The notes under the pieces: model-generated
The model's database searches: none
Seen by the model: the letters and a program-made list of their open reading frames with translations, nothing else
Told to the model about the DNA's origin: nothing
Origin: Synergistaceae bacterium
Lineage (GTDB): Bacteria > Synergistota > Synergistia > Synergistales > Synergistaceae
Direction of reading: 5' to 3'
Assembly (NCBI GenBank): GCA_031263445.1
Contig: JAISFV010000009.1
Span: 1-35,190 of the forward strand
DNA length: 35,190 nt
Made by a program: the position numbers and the translations under genes
Shown here: in pieces, positions 8,517 to 17,363 of the stretch
Layout of the letters: each line of letters starts with the position of its first letter
How positions within the stretch are numbered: the stretch's first letter is position 1

Positions 8517-9461
8517 TTGGCGATTGATCGGCGTTTCCTTAAAGAATTGATATCCGTGACCGACGAGCTCGCGGGGCATAGGCTGGATTTTGCCGTGTCC
8601 CGCGAGCTGGGGATCAGCAGGGCTTACGCGCAAAACCTCATAAAGGGCGGTCATGTCACATCACCCTCTGGGCGCGGCATAAAACCCTCCATCAAGGTCG
8701 AGTCCGGCGAAACCTACGAGGTAGACGCCCCACCGCCTGAGAAGCTAGGTCTGGAACCGGAGCCCGTTCCGTTTGACGTCGTGTTTTTCGACCAAGACAT
8801 CATAGTAATCGACAAGCCGGCCGGTTTGGTCGTCCACCCAGCGCCCGGTCACCGTAGCGGGACGCTCGTGCACGGACTGCTGCATCGTTTCCCCGATCTC
8901 GGTAACCTCAACGGCGTGGAGCGCCCTGGTATCGTACACAGGCTGGACGCCACGACGTCGGGCCTGATGGTCGTCGCCAGGAACGGGTTTGCGCAGGAGA
9001 GGCTGTGGAAACAGTTCAAATCGCGGACAGTCGGCAAGACGTATATCGCCCTCTGCCACGGGTCTCCGCGCAAGGCGGAGGCGAGGATAGACATGCCGAT
9101 AGGACGCGACCGGGCCAACCGCCACAGGATGGCGGTCGTGGACGGCGGCAGGGACGCCGTCACTGACTACGCCGTGTTGTGGAGCGCGAACGGCTATTCG
9201 CTCGTGAGGTGCGGCCTCCGATCTGGGCGCACCCACCAGATACGGGTGCACATGGACGCCATAGGCTGCCCCTTGGTCGGCGACTTCCTGTACGCCCCGT
9301 CGAGGGAATCCCCGTTCGAAGGACAGGGCGGACAGAGAGTTTTCCTGCACTCGTGGAGGCTCTCGCTCACGCACCCCAGGACGGGCGAGCCGGTGGCGTT
9401 CAAATCCACCCTCCCCGACGACCTGAAAAATTTTTTAGTCGAAATCAGGCGGGCCGGATGA
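8517..9461 (+). CDS. 23S rRNA pseudouridine synthase, RluD family
   Basis: An RluA/RluD-type enzyme that converts uridines in large-subunit rRNA to pseudouridine. An S4-like RNA-binding domain covers about residues 15-75 (ELAGHRLDFAVSRELGISRAYAQNLI). The catalytic domain carries GIVHRLDATTSGLMV with the catalytic Asp at residue 144, plus DKPAGLVVHPAPGH and RSGRTHQIRVHM. The length (314 residues) fits RluD. The TTG start at 8517 has only a weak AAGG site, and a GTG near 8553 would also leave the S4-like domain intact. It starts 84 bases after ileS. Many bacteria place lspA between these two genes, and it is absent here. The exact target uridines cannot be assigned. Confidence 0.92.
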   Translation: MAIDRRFLKELISVTDELAGHRLDFAVSRELGISRAYAQNLIKGGHVTSPSGRGIKPSIKVESGETYEVDAPPPEKLGLEPEPVPFDVVFFDQDIIVIDKPAGLVVHPAPGHRSGTLVHGLLHRFPDLGNLNGVERPGIVHRLDATTSGLMVVARNGFAQERLWKQFKSRTVGKTYIALCHGSPRKAEARIDMPIGRDRANRHRMAVVDGGRDAVTDYAVLWSANGYSLVRCGLRSGRTHQIRVHMDAIGCPLVGDFLYAPSRESPFEGQGGQRVFLHSWRLSLTHPRTGEPVAFKSTLPDDLKNFLVEIRRAG

Positions 9462-9465
9462 CGGG

Positions 9466-9474
9466 TGATATAAT
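9466..9474 (+). promoter_or_regulatory. Extended -10 promoter for creD
   Basis: TGATATAAT fits the extended -10 form TGnTATAAT exactly. It starts five bases after the rluD-family stop codon and about 37 bases before the creD start. No clear -35 is seen, which is usual for extended -10 promoters. It suggests creD is transcribed separately from the upstream gene. Confidence 0.5.
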
Positions 9475-9510
9475 CAGGTTCATGAAAATATACGATCTTA
9501 AATCGGTGAA

Positions 9511-11160
9511 ATGGGGGCAGAAATATTGTTCGGAGCGATGCTCGCGGTCGTTTTCTTTGCTTTCGCGATAGTTGTCCTTTCCGTGACGGCACTCACCGTC
9601 GCGTGGTTCTGTCTGCGCGCCGCCACCCCCGAAGGAGAGGCCATGCCGAAGTGGGGGGATCTGCGCCCGTTGAAGCGCCTGTCAAGGAAGGCGCAGGTTA
9701 TTTTGAGGATGGCCGCTGTCGCGGCGGTGGCCGCGCTAATGTTATTCCCTGTAGATTTTATCTACGATCTCACTATGGAGCGCTACTATCGCTATCAAGG
9801 AGTCGTCAAGGACATATCGTCGACATGGGGGGATTCTCAGACCGTCATAGGGCCTGTACTGTCGATACCCTATACGGTCAGGTATGAGGTGTCCGAGACA
9901 GTGCCGCTCACGGCGGCGGAACTGGCGTTCGAGCAGACGCGCAGCAGCGACCGGACGACCAAGGAGGTCATCCGCACGGTCGAGAGCAGCCACACGGCGC
10001 TCGTCCTGCCGGAGGATCTGAGCATCGACGCCAGGGTCGCGACGGAGCTGCGCAGCCGCAGCATATATTCGACTCGCGTCTACATTGCGGACATGACAGT
10101 CTCGGGCTTCTTCGAGAAACCGGAGCTGACAGGGCTGAGGCAGCATATAGCGGAGATACGCTGGGGCGAGGCCGAGATGGCAATCGGGATATCCAGCACA
10201 AAGGCGATCCGAGGCATCAGCGAGCTGAACCTGGCGGGCGAGAAGCTCAAATTCCTGCCCGGCACGGGAGGGCTCGGCGTCTTGCCCGCAGGGTTCTCCA
10301 GCCATTGCGACATTTCGCGGTTCGAGCCCGGCGAACCGATAGAGTTTAGCTTTCAAGTTTCGGCGGGGGGTTCCGAGAGCCTGTTTCTGGCGCCTGTCGG
10401 AGGCATGAACCGGTTCCGCGTCTCCTCAGAGTGGCCCCACCCGAACTTCACAGGCTCCGGCCTTCCGTCTTTTCGCGAGATAACGGCGCACGGGTTTTCG
10501 GCGGAATGGAACATACCCAATCTAGTCAGGAACTATCCGCAGACGGCGGACATGGAGGGATGGGCCCCGGTGACGCGCCCTGGCGCCGAATACGGCTACT
10601 ACGGTGAGAATGACGGGCGGGCGCCCGCCGGATACAATTTGACGGAGTATTTAGCCGGCGTGGAGTTCTTCGAGCCGGTATTTCATTATTCCCTTTTGAT
10701 CAGGGCGGCCAAGTATGCGGCGCTGTTCATAGCGCTTACGTTCCTCGGAGTCGCGATCTTCGAAAATTATTCGTCCGCAAGGGGCAGGGCGAAGCTGGGC
10801 ATTATCCAATACTGCGTCATCGGCCTCGGGCTGTCGATGTTCTATCTGACGCTGCTTGCGCTTTCGGAACACACGGGGTTCACGGCGGCCTACCTTGCCG
10901 CCGCAGCCGTGAATATGTTCATGACAGCCGCCTACATCGGTTCGGCGCTGAAACGCCGCAAGCCGGCCCTTTTGACGGCGGGCGTCCAGGGTGCGCTTTA
11001 CGTCCTGCTCTTCTTCATCCTGCGGATGGAGGATTACGCGCTCTTGGCCGGAAGCGTCATGCTGTTAGCCGCGATAGCGGCGCTCATGGCAGTCACCAGA
11101 AACATGAGCCAGACGGATGCGCCGCAGTCCGAGAATCATAAGAAGGCTGATTTATTCTAA
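9511..11160 (+). CDS. creD: CreD-like inner membrane protein
   Basis: A polytopic membrane protein of the CreD family, which in enterobacteria is induced by the CreBC two-component system and linked to envelope stress and colicin tolerance. Family hallmarks are DISSTWGDSQTVIGPVLSIPY near residues 100-120, a large extracytoplasmic beta-rich middle region, and a C-terminal set of hydrophobic helices beginning FEPVFHYSLLIRAAKYAALFIALTF and including YLTLLALSEHTGF. At 549 residues it is about 100 longer than E. coli CreD. The extra length is largely an N-terminal membrane segment (residues 8-35) before the usual first helix near 67-85. No creBC genes are nearby. No clear ribosome-binding site precedes the ATG. 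Confidence 0.85.
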   Translation: MGAEILFGAMLAVVFFAFAIVVLSVTALTVAWFCLRAATPEGEAMPKWGDLRPLKRLSRKAQVILRMAAVAAVAALMLFPVDFIYDLTMERYYRYQGVVKDISSTWGDSQTVIGPVLSIPYTVRYEVSETVPLTAAELAFEQTRSSDRTTKEVIRTVESSHTALVLPEDLSIDARVATELRSRSIYSTRVYIADMTVSGFFEKPELTGLRQHIAEIRWGEAEMAIGISSTKAIRGISELNLAGEKLKFLPGTGGLGVLPAGFSSHCDISRFEPGEPIEFSFQVSAGGSESLFLAPVGGMNRFRVSSEWPHPNFTGSGLPSFREITAHGFSAEWNIPNLVRNYPQTADMEGWAPVTRPGAEYGYYGENDGRAPAGYNLTEYLAGVEFFEPVFHYSLLIRAAKYAALFIALTFLGVAIFENYSSARGRAKLGIIQYCVIGLGLSMFYLTLLALSEHTGFTAAYLAAAAVNMFMTAAYIGSALKRRKPALLTAGVQGALYVLLFFILRMEDYALLAGSVMLLAAIAALMAVTRNMSQTDAPQSENHKKADLF

Positions 11161-11198
11161 ATCAACTCGTCTATTGCCGTATCCAAATAAACCTTCTT
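11140..11198. repeat. Inverted repeat between convergent creD and rqcH
   Basis: AAGAAGG (11140-11146) and TTTATT (11151-11156) can pair with AATAAA and CCTTCTT (11186-11198) across a loop of about 29 bases, with a four-base bulge on one side. It straddles the end of creD in a 41-base convergent gap, so it may act as a weak two-way terminator. The large loop lowers confidence. Confidence 0.3.
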
Positions 11199-11201
11199 TG
11201 G

Positions 11202-12872
11202 CTACACTGATTTCAGGCCGGCATCGGAGCTGGAACAGCGCTGCCACGAGGACGTGTCCGCGACGATGGACGAGAAGTCCTTGTATGTAACCTGCGCGGG
11301 TCCCGCGCCTGGTATGGCCCGCACGTATTTGCGCAGGGCATAGTCGACTCGGACGCGCCCGCTCTCTTTAGCCTTGCTGTAAAAGGCGGCGGCGGACGCC
11401 GCGATTTCTATCATCCTGTCATATGTCTTTGGATCCGGCTTCGACGCGAAGCGCAGTATGACGTGAGCGCCGGGCGTCCCCTGGGCGTGGAACCATGTGT
11501 CGTCGCTGTCAGCGAGGCGGAACGTGACGTAATGGTTGCCCGCCGCGCTGAGCCCTATCAGCATCACGGCGCTTTCCTCCGCGAACTCCAGACGCCTGTG
11601 AGGGGGCTTCAAGCGCTCTTTTTGCTTTTTCCCCTTTGGCTGCGCCTCATCCGGCGAGAGCTCGCCCATCATCGATTTGATGGTGAGCGCGTCTGAGTGG
11701 CACGCCAGGAGCGCTTCCTGCTCCCTTATGACGTCCCTTTCGGAGTATAGCCGGGGCAGGATGGCCCTCGACCGCTCGGCCGAAGCGCGTTTTTTCCTGT
11801 ACTTGGCGAAGCAGCGCTCCGCGTTTCCCTGCGCGTCCCTGTCTGGATCGAGTTCGACCCGTCGTATGGTTTCGCCATCTGTGCCCCACTCCGGAAGGTC
11901 GGCCGACGAGGCGCGCGGCGGTATCCTCCCGATGTTTGCTAAAATCGCCTGCCCGTCGCGCTTGAACGCGTCCGCGGCGGAAGCGTCACTCTGCGCGGCC
12001 TCCGCTTCGGCTATCTTTTTGGCGTTGGAGGAAGCGAGCCGCCCGATCCTCGAAGCGGCCGCCTTGCGCGCCTTGGCCGTGTGGCGCGCCATGAGGGGCA
12101 GGATGACGCATTCCCTCGCGGCCGCGAGCGCCGATCCCGCGTCGAGCCGCGTTGCCCCGGCAAGCGGCTCAGGGAACAGCGTCACGTACTGGCCCAGCAT
12201 TTGGTATAAGGGAGGCTCGCCTGACATACGCCGCAAGACTTTCCCTGCGTCGTGTTCGCCGCTAGCCTGGCAGATCTCCTTGATCGCAGCTATGAGCGGC
12301 TTCCCGATGCCAGACACGCCGTCCAGCCTTTCCGGGCCACAGGCGAAATCCTCGGGCGGCACTCCTGCGATGGGCGGCGGCGGCGCGTATGGCTGGCCTG
12401 GGATGACGGACCGGTATCTGTTCGTTTCCGGGTGGATATGCTTGGCCGATTCGATCACGGTCCCGCTCTCGTCCAGGAGCGCTAGGTTGCTGTACCTGCC
12501 GGATGCCTCGAAAACGAGCTTCTTTGTCTGGCAGAAGCCGGCGCCCACCTCGCGCCTGAAGGTGATTTCGAGCACCCTGTCCCTGCCCAGGGCGGCAGCC
12601 CCCGTCAGTTCCGCTCCGACGGCGTGAGATTTTACGGCGCTTTGCAGGGGCGGCCGCGACGACGCCAGCTCGGACATCGCACGGATCTCGTCCGCGTGGG
12701 CCAGGCAAAGGCCATAATTCTCCGCGTCCCACGAGAAAAAAATCACCCTCTCGCCTGGAAACGACAGGGCGAGCCACTTGTCCCCGGATTCGGCCCGTCG
12801 GAGCCTGTTCCGGCAAAAGGACGCGACGATCTCGCGAGAGACGGCCTCTATCAGCTCAGGGCCTAACGACAC
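11202..12872 (-). CDS. rqcH: NFACT-family ribosome quality-control protein (RqcH / Rqc2-like)
   Basis: Bacterial NFACT proteins (RqcH; older name fibronectin-binding protein FbpA) bind stalled 50S subunits and recruit tRNA-Ala to add alanine tails. The order here is NFACT-N (about 1-170), a helix-hairpin-helix segment (LDGVSGIGKPLIAAI, near 175-191), a helical coiled-coil region (about 260-410) and the NFACT-R domain with DTWFHAQGTPGAHVILR. The Asp-Arg pair known to matter in RqcH is present at residues 98-99 (GRDRVLEITF). The length, 556 residues, is normal. The next gene upstream on this strand (GYF-RDD) ends 23 bases before it, so the two are probably co-transcribed. Confidence 0.9.
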   Translation of the reverse strand: MSLGPELIEAVSREIVASFCRNRLRRAESGDKWLALSFPGERVIFFSWDAENYGLCLAHADEIRAMSELASSRPPLQSAVKSHAVGAELTGAAALGRDRVLEITFRREVGAGFCQTKKLVFEASGRYSNLALLDESGTVIESAKHIHPETNRYRSVIPGQPYAPPPPIAGVPPEDFACGPERLDGVSGIGKPLIAAIKEICQASGEHDAGKVLRRMSGEPPLYQMLGQYVTLFPEPLAGATRLDAGSALAAARECVILPLMARHTAKARKAAASRIGRLASSNAKKIAEAEAAQSDASAADAFKRDGQAILANIGRIPPRASSADLPEWGTDGETIRRVELDPDRDAQGNAERCFAKYRKKRASAERSRAILPRLYSERDVIREQEALLACHSDALTIKSMMGELSPDEAQPKGKKQKERLKPPHRRLEFAEESAVMLIGLSAAGNHYVTFRLADSDDTWFHAQGTPGAHVILRFASKPDPKTYDRMIEIAASAAAFYSKAKESGRVRVDYALRKYVRAIPGAGPAQVTYKDFSSIVADTSSWQRCSSSDAGLKSV

Positions 12873-12895
12873 AGAAACCCCTCCGACTGGCGTCC

Positions 12896-13732
12896 CTATC
12901 GCTCGTTTATGACGACAGTGCCGCCGATCAGGTCGTGGAGCGTCCGCCCGTCCTTCCTGAGCAGCAGAAAGCAGAGGTCTATGGCGACGAGCGGCGGCAC
13001 TGACAGCAATATCTTGATCAGCGACCTGAGTACGGTATTGCGGAGAAACGAACGTTTCCGCCCGCTCGCGCTCGTTATCCGCAGGCCGATGATTTTTTTC
13101 CCCCAGGTCTGGCCGCGCCTATAGATGAAGGCGATATTTATGAGCGATGCGACGAAAATCCCGGCTACTGGCACGGCGTGATACATCACGATGGTGTAAA
13201 AGCTCGCCTCGTAATACAAGCCGAGCATGGAAAATAAATAAGGCAGCAGACTGAAAAGTCCGACGCAGACTATCATGACGGCCAGGGCCATGATCGATGA
13301 GATCAGCGAGTCAATTAGCAGCGCGAAGAAGCGCGGTTTGAGCGTGGCCACGCTCTCGCCGCTTTTGTGCTGGCGTGCGTGTGTCTGCCTTTCGAAGCCA
13401 GGGGACGGCGCGCGCCAGGCTTCCGCCGCATACGCCCCGGTTGCCGAGACTTGCGGGGACAGCTCCGGGATCGACGGGAAAGCGGGCGACAGCGGGATGT
13501 TTTGTATGAAGAGCGCCGCCAGCTCCGTGTCCCGCGCCATGACCCAGCCCCTTTCGGCGTTTCCTGGCTCAGGGTTCCAGACGAGGGTCTGGTCGGTGAG
13601 TTTGCCGCTCTGAGCCATCTTTCGCAGTTGATCCTCGCCGTATGGCCCCTCGGCCTGCCCCGCAAAAGCGCAATGCCACTCCTTGAAGCTCGGCGCAGTG
13701 ATGCTGCCGTACCCGCCAGATTTGTCAATCAA
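12896..13732 (-). CDS. GYF_2-RDD family membrane protein
   Basis: The N-terminal 60 residues form a GYF_2-type domain (EWHCAFAGQAEGPYGEDQLRKM ... LVWNPEPGNAERGW is the visible core), thought to bind proline-rich partners. After a linker, an RDD domain (about 130-275) supplies three or four membrane helices and ends in LHDLIGGTVVI, a standard RDD motif. The role of RDD proteins is mostly unknown; some are proposed Na+/H+ antiporters. The start is TTG at 13732, chosen for AGGAGG 11 bases upstream; no ATG near the domain start competes. It leads the unit with rqcH and is divergent from purH, with promoters that overlap in the shared gap. Confidence 0.85.
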   Translation of the reverse strand: MIDKSGGYGSITAPSFKEWHCAFAGQAEGPYGEDQLRKMAQSGKLTDQTLVWNPEPGNAERGWVMARDTELAALFIQNIPLSPAFPSIPELSPQVSATGAYAAEAWRAPSPGFERQTHARQHKSGESVATLKPRFFALLIDSLISSIMALAVMIVCVGLFSLLPYLFSMLGLYYEASFYTIVMYHAVPVAGIFVASLINIAFIYRRGQTWGKKIIGLRITSASGRKRSFLRNTVLRSLIKILLSVPPLVAIDLCFLLLRKDGRTLHDLIGGTVVINER

Positions 13733-13794
13733 CTCTCGATTTCCCTCCTTGCCGGTTCTTCGTCAGACGCGGCCGCAACTGTTCAGTTGTTCCA

Positions 13795-13823
13795 ATTTTA
13801 TTGTATAATTTGTTTAAAATCAA
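13795..13823 (-). promoter_or_regulatory. Promoter of the GYF-RDD / rqcH unit
   Basis: On the minus strand, TTGATT (13818-13823) and TAAAAT (13795-13800) are separated by exactly 17 bases. They match the consensus at four of six and five of six positions. Transcription would start near 13787, leaving a leader of about 55 bases. The region overlaps a plus-strand TATAAT, so the divergent purH promoter may compete for the same DNA. Confidence 0.5.
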
Positions 13824-13870
13824 TGACTCGTTGTTACGACATGAGTGTCCGACGGCGTATGTTGTATAAT
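13804..13870 (+). promoter_or_regulatory. Two candidate -10 boxes upstream of purH
   Basis: The nine bases TTGTATAAT occur twice (13801-13809 and 13862-13870), 61 bases apart, upstream of the purH start at 13941. Each gives a perfect TATAAT, but neither has a good -35 at 16-18 bases. One or both could be purH promoters, or the repeat could be a regulator site. No purine riboswitch core was recognised. Confidence 0.3.
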
Positions 13871-13940
13871 GAGCGAAATTCAAAGAAATGGCCGCAGCCG
13901 TTCGCGCTGGGCGGGCCGACACTTTAGGAGGACAGCCACA

Positions 13941-15473
13941 ATGGACAGGCAAGACGCGCCGAAGGCTCTCATATCGGTATGGAACAAGGAAGGGATCGCC
14001 GAGCTGGCTGGCGCTCTCGTGAAGGCGGGCTACGAGATAGTGTCCAGCTCGAATACGGCGAAGTATCTCAGGGACGTCGGCTTCGATGTGACGGAGGTAC
14101 TTGACCTGACTGGTTTCCCGGCGATTCTGGGCGGCCGGGTCAAGACGCTCCACCCGAAGATAATGGGCGGCATCCTGGCGAGGCGCGGGAATCAGGACGA
14201 CGAGGCGGCCCGCGTCGAATACGACATACCGCTAATAGATATCGTGGTCTGCGGCCTCTACCCGTTTGAGGAGACCGCGCGCGGCAACCCGACCAAAGAA
14301 GAGCTGATAGAGAAGATCGACATCGGCGGCGTCTCGCTGATCCGGGCGGCCGCCAAGAATTACGCGGACGTGGCGGTCATAGCCGACCACGCGGACTACA
14401 AGACCGTGATGGACGCGCTCGGCGGGGACGGCGTAACGGAGTCCCTGCGCAAGGATCTCGCGATAAAGGCGTTTCGCCTGACGGCCTCCTACGACGCCAC
14501 CATATGCGAGGCGCTGGCGGACGCGCTTGGGGCGCCGGAGCGCGACGAGACGGAAAAGGTGATCCCGCTCCGAATGGTACAGGCGCTGCGCTACGGGGAG
14601 AACCCGTACCAGAGGGCCGCCCTCTATATGCCGACGCTGTCCGACCCGGTGTTTGAGCAGCACTCCGGCAAAGCGCTGTCATACAACAACCTGCTGGATC
14701 TTGACACGCTCCTCAAGGGTCAGGCCATTTTCAAGGGAAGCAACGTCTGTGTCATCGTAAAGCACACAACCCCGTGCGGGATAGCGGAGGCGCCGGACAC
14801 GCTGTCCGCCTACGCGCGAGCGCTTGAGAGCGACCCGGTTTCCGCGTTTGGCGGCATCGTCGGATTCACCGGGAGGGTAGACAAGGCGCTGGCGCAAAAG
14901 CTCGCGGAGCATTTCTACGAGATAGTGGCCGCGCCGGAGTTCGACCTGGAGGCCGTCGAGTTTTTGCAGGCGAAGAAGCCGAACCTCCGCTTGCTCACCG
15001 TCACCGGGTACTACACGCCAAGGGAGCAGGTGACGGCGAACAGGGCGGGTTTTTTAATCCAGGGCGAGACATTGCCGCCCCCGCCCGTGCAGTCAGAAGG
15101 GCATTGGGAGGGCGAGCCCAGGCCGGATCTATGGGGTGACCTGCTCTTCGCGTGGAGGGCGGCCAGCCTCGCGAAGAGCAACGCCGTCGTGCTGGCCAAG
15201 GACTTTGCAACCGTGGGCATCGGGGGCGGTTTCACCAACAGGGTGGATGCCGTCCGGTACGCGATCGAACAGGCGGGGGATAGGGCGCGGGGTGCTGTCC
15301 TCGCTTCCGACGCATTCTTCCCGTTCCCCGACTCCGTGGAGCTTGCGGACCAGGCGGGCGTGGCCGCCATCATCCAGCCGGGCGGCTCGCTCAAGGACGC
15401 GGACGTCGCCAGGCGGGCCGTGGAATTGGGCCTGAGCATGTTCGTTGGCGGGTCTCGGACGTTCCGGCATTGA
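13941..15473 (+). CDS. purH: Bifunctional AICAR transformylase / IMP cyclohydrolase
   Basis: The product carries out the last two steps of IMP synthesis: formylation of AICAR and ring closure of FAICAR. It has 510 residues, the normal length. The N-terminal MGS-like cyclohydrolase domain (about 1-190) starts KALISVWNKEGI and includes GRVKTLHPKIMGGIL. The transformylase domain follows with RYGENPYQRAALY, SYNNLLDLD, KHTTPCGIA and DPVSAFGGIVGF, and ends SRTFRH. The ATG at 13941 follows AGGAGG by nine bases; the longer in-frame extension to 13845 has no such site. It is the first gene of the purH-purD-purE-ybjQ-like cluster, and its TGA overlaps the purD start. Confidence 0.97.
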   Translation: MDRQDAPKALISVWNKEGIAELAGALVKAGYEIVSSSNTAKYLRDVGFDVTEVLDLTGFPAILGGRVKTLHPKIMGGILARRGNQDDEAARVEYDIPLIDIVVCGLYPFEETARGNPTKEELIEKIDIGGVSLIRAAAKNYADVAVIADHADYKTVMDALGGDGVTESLRKDLAIKAFRLTASYDATICEALADALGAPERDETEKVIPLRMVQALRYGENPYQRAALYMPTLSDPVFEQHSGKALSYNNLLDLDTLLKGQAIFKGSNVCVIVKHTTPCGIAEAPDTLSAYARALESDPVSAFGGIVGFTGRVDKALAQKLAEHFYEIVAAPEFDLEAVEFLQAKKPNLRLLTVTGYYTPREQVTANRAGFLIQGETLPPPPVQSEGHWEGEPRPDLWGDLLFAWRAASLAKSNAVVLAKDFATVGIGGGFTNRVDAVRYAIEQAGDRARGAVLASDAFFPFPDSVELADQAGVAAIIQPGGSLKDADVARRAVELGLSMFVGGSRTFRH

Positions 15474-16810
15474 AGAAGAAAATAAAGACCCTCTTCGGCG
15501 ACCCGGAAAAGGTAAACGTCCTCGTGCTGGGCAGCGGGGGCAGGGAACACTGCCTCGTGGAGGCCCTGTCGAAATCGCGGGTTACGGCCGGTCTGCACTG
15601 CGCCCCCGGCAACCCTGGCATCGCGGGCATCGCGAGTGTCCACGACATAGACATACGTTACAGGCGGTCTGTCAAAAACCTCTGCGCCGCCCTTGAGATA
15701 GAGTTTGTCGTCGTCGGCCCGGAGGCACCGCTGGCGGACGGAGTTGCCGACGAACTCCGCGCGAACGGGATCAGGGTATTCGGCCCCGGCGCTGAGGGGG
15801 CGCGGCTCGAAAGCAGCAAGGCGTTCGCCAAGCTCTTCATGCGCCGGCACGATATCCCGACGTCCCCCTTCGACATCTGCGCGAGCGTCGAGGAGTGCCG
15901 CGCCGCCCTGATGACCAGGACGCCTCCATACGTCATCAAGGCGGACGGCCTTGCGTCGGGGAAGGGCGTGTTCCTCCCGGACGATATCGAAGAGGCGCTG
16001 TCCATCTGCGATGAACTCATGAGAGGCGAAAAACTCGGCGTTGCCGGAAAGAAGATCGTCATAGAGGACTTCTCGCCGGGCAAGGAGCTGACAGTCCTGG
16101 CGATTACCGACGGCAGCGCGTACAGGTTGCTTGAGCCGAGCCGTGACCACAAGCGGGCGTTCGACGGCGACCGGGGGTCGAACACAGGAGGCATGGGCGC
16201 TTACGCCCCTGTGACGCTGCCGCCCGGCGTGATGGACATGGCAAGGGACAGGGTGCTCGTCCCGACGCTGGGCGGACTCAAGATGGAGGGCATAGATTTC
16301 AGGGGCGTCCTCTATATGGGCCTGATGCTGGACGAGGCAGGAGGGTCGCCCTCGGTATCGGTGGTCGAGTACAATGTCAGGTTCGGCGATCCGGAGACGC
16401 AGGCCGTCGTGCCGCTCTACGGCGGAGACTTGGGCGAGGCCATGCTGGCGGCCGCCGATGGCAGGCTGGGCGAGTGCGAGGCCGCACATAGCTCTGGCTG
16501 CTCTCTCTGCGTCGTGATGGCGTCAGGCGGCTACCCGGGGGCCTTCAGAAGGGGGTTCCCGATATCGGGGCTGGACAAGGGGCTGCCTGGCGTACACGTC
16601 TACCACGGAGGCACAGGCTATGGGCATAAAAGAAATGCGGCAGGCGAGAAAGGCAAGAGAGAAATATTGACCGCCGGCGGGCGAGTCCTCTCCGTCGTCG
16701 GGACCGGCGACACGTTCGCCGAGGCTAAGGAGAGGGCATACGCGATGACTGGCGCCATAAGTTTCGAGGGCGCGCACTACAGGAAAGACATCGGATGGAG
16801 CGAGGATTGA
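15470..16810 (+). CDS. purD: Phosphoribosylamine-glycine ligase
   Basis: An ATP-grasp enzyme that joins glycine to phosphoribosylamine to make GAR, the second step of purine synthesis. The N-terminus carries VLVLGSGGREHCLVEAL, then CAPGNPGIAGI, ESSKAFAKLFM, the ATP-grasp lysine segment YVIKADGLASGKGV, SRDHKRAFDGDRGSNTGGMG and EYNVRFGDPETQ. At 446 residues it is slightly longer than usual because of about 13 extra N-terminal residues (KKKIKTLFGDPEKV). The start is TTG at 15470, overlapping the purH stop as TTGA; no ATG is available before the fold. The overlap suggests translational coupling to purH. Confidence 0.95.
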   Translation: MKKKIKTLFGDPEKVNVLVLGSGGREHCLVEALSKSRVTAGLHCAPGNPGIAGIASVHDIDIRYRRSVKNLCAALEIEFVVVGPEAPLADGVADELRANGIRVFGPGAEGARLESSKAFAKLFMRRHDIPTSPFDICASVEECRAALMTRTPPYVIKADGLASGKGVFLPDDIEEALSICDELMRGEKLGVAGKKIVIEDFSPGKELTVLAITDGSAYRLLEPSRDHKRAFDGDRGSNTGGMGAYAPVTLPPGVMDMARDRVLVPTLGGLKMEGIDFRGVLYMGLMLDEAGGSPSVSVVEYNVRFGDPETQAVVPLYGGDLGEAMLAAADGRLGECEAAHSSGCSLCVVMASGGYPGAFRRGFPISGLDKGLPGVHVYHGGTGYGHKRNAAGEKGKREILTAGGRVLSVVGTGDTFAEAKERAYAMTGAISFEGAHYRKDIGWSED

Positions 16811-16817
16811 CAAAATT

Positions 16818-17363
16818 ATGGGAAAAGAACCGATAGTCGGGATTCTGACCGGATCCGCGTCGGATCTGGGCGCGGCGTCCAAAGCGGCTGATGTCCTGGC
16901 TGAGTTTGGCGTGCCGTTCGAGGCTGGCATCGCCTCCGCTCACCGCACGCCGGAGGACGTGGTGAACTACGCGGCCGGGGCCAAATGCCGCGGCGTCAAA
17001 GTAATCATAGCGATGGCCGGCCTCTCGGCCGCGCTGCCTGGGGTCATAGCGTCTCACACGACGCTGCCGGTCATTGGCGTGCCTATCGCGTCCGGCCCGC
17101 TGTCCGGGGCTGACGCGCTCCTGTCCGTTGCGCAGATGCCGCCGGGGATCCCGGTTGCCAGCATGGGCATAGACGGGGCCCGCAACGCCGCGATACTGGC
17201 GCTGCGCATAATCGCGCTCTCGGACGGCAGCCTGGCCCAAAAGCTGGACGAATGGGGCAAAAAAGCCGCCGACGCCGTGCGGGCGAGCCGCGAGAAAATG
17301 ACTGACATGCCAAACATGCCGGCCATACCGCCGAGCGCGTTTGAGAAGGGGAAAAAGCAGTGA
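16818..17363 (+). CDS. purE: PurE, phosphoribosylaminoimidazole carboxylase family
   Basis: PurE makes CAIR in purine synthesis, either from N5-CAIR (class I, with PurK) or from AIR and CO2 (class II). The product shows [22 protein letters not shown] (conserved His at 42) and [12 protein letters not shown]. Where class I enzymes have GGAAHLPG, this one has GLSAALPG, so the second class I histidine is an alanine (residue 72). The replaced stretch partly resembles the class II pattern. No purK lies in the window. At 181 residues it is longer than E. coli PurE (about 169). It starts eight bases after purD, and its TGA overlaps the next GTG start. Confidence 0.88.
   Translation: MGKEPIVGILTGSASDLGAASKAADVLAEFGVPFEAGIASAHRTPEDVVNYAAGAKCRGVKVIIAMAGLSAALPGVIASHTTLPVIGVPIASGPLSGADALLSVAQMPPGIPVASMGIDGARNAAILALRIIALSDGSLAQKLDEWGKKAADAVRASREKMTDMPNMPAIPPSAFEKGKKQ

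Noticed and set aside
15011-16489. 492-codon open frame on the minus strand across purH and purD
   Set aside because: Shadow frame caused by high GC at the third codon position. It spans two well-identified genes and has no recognisable product.
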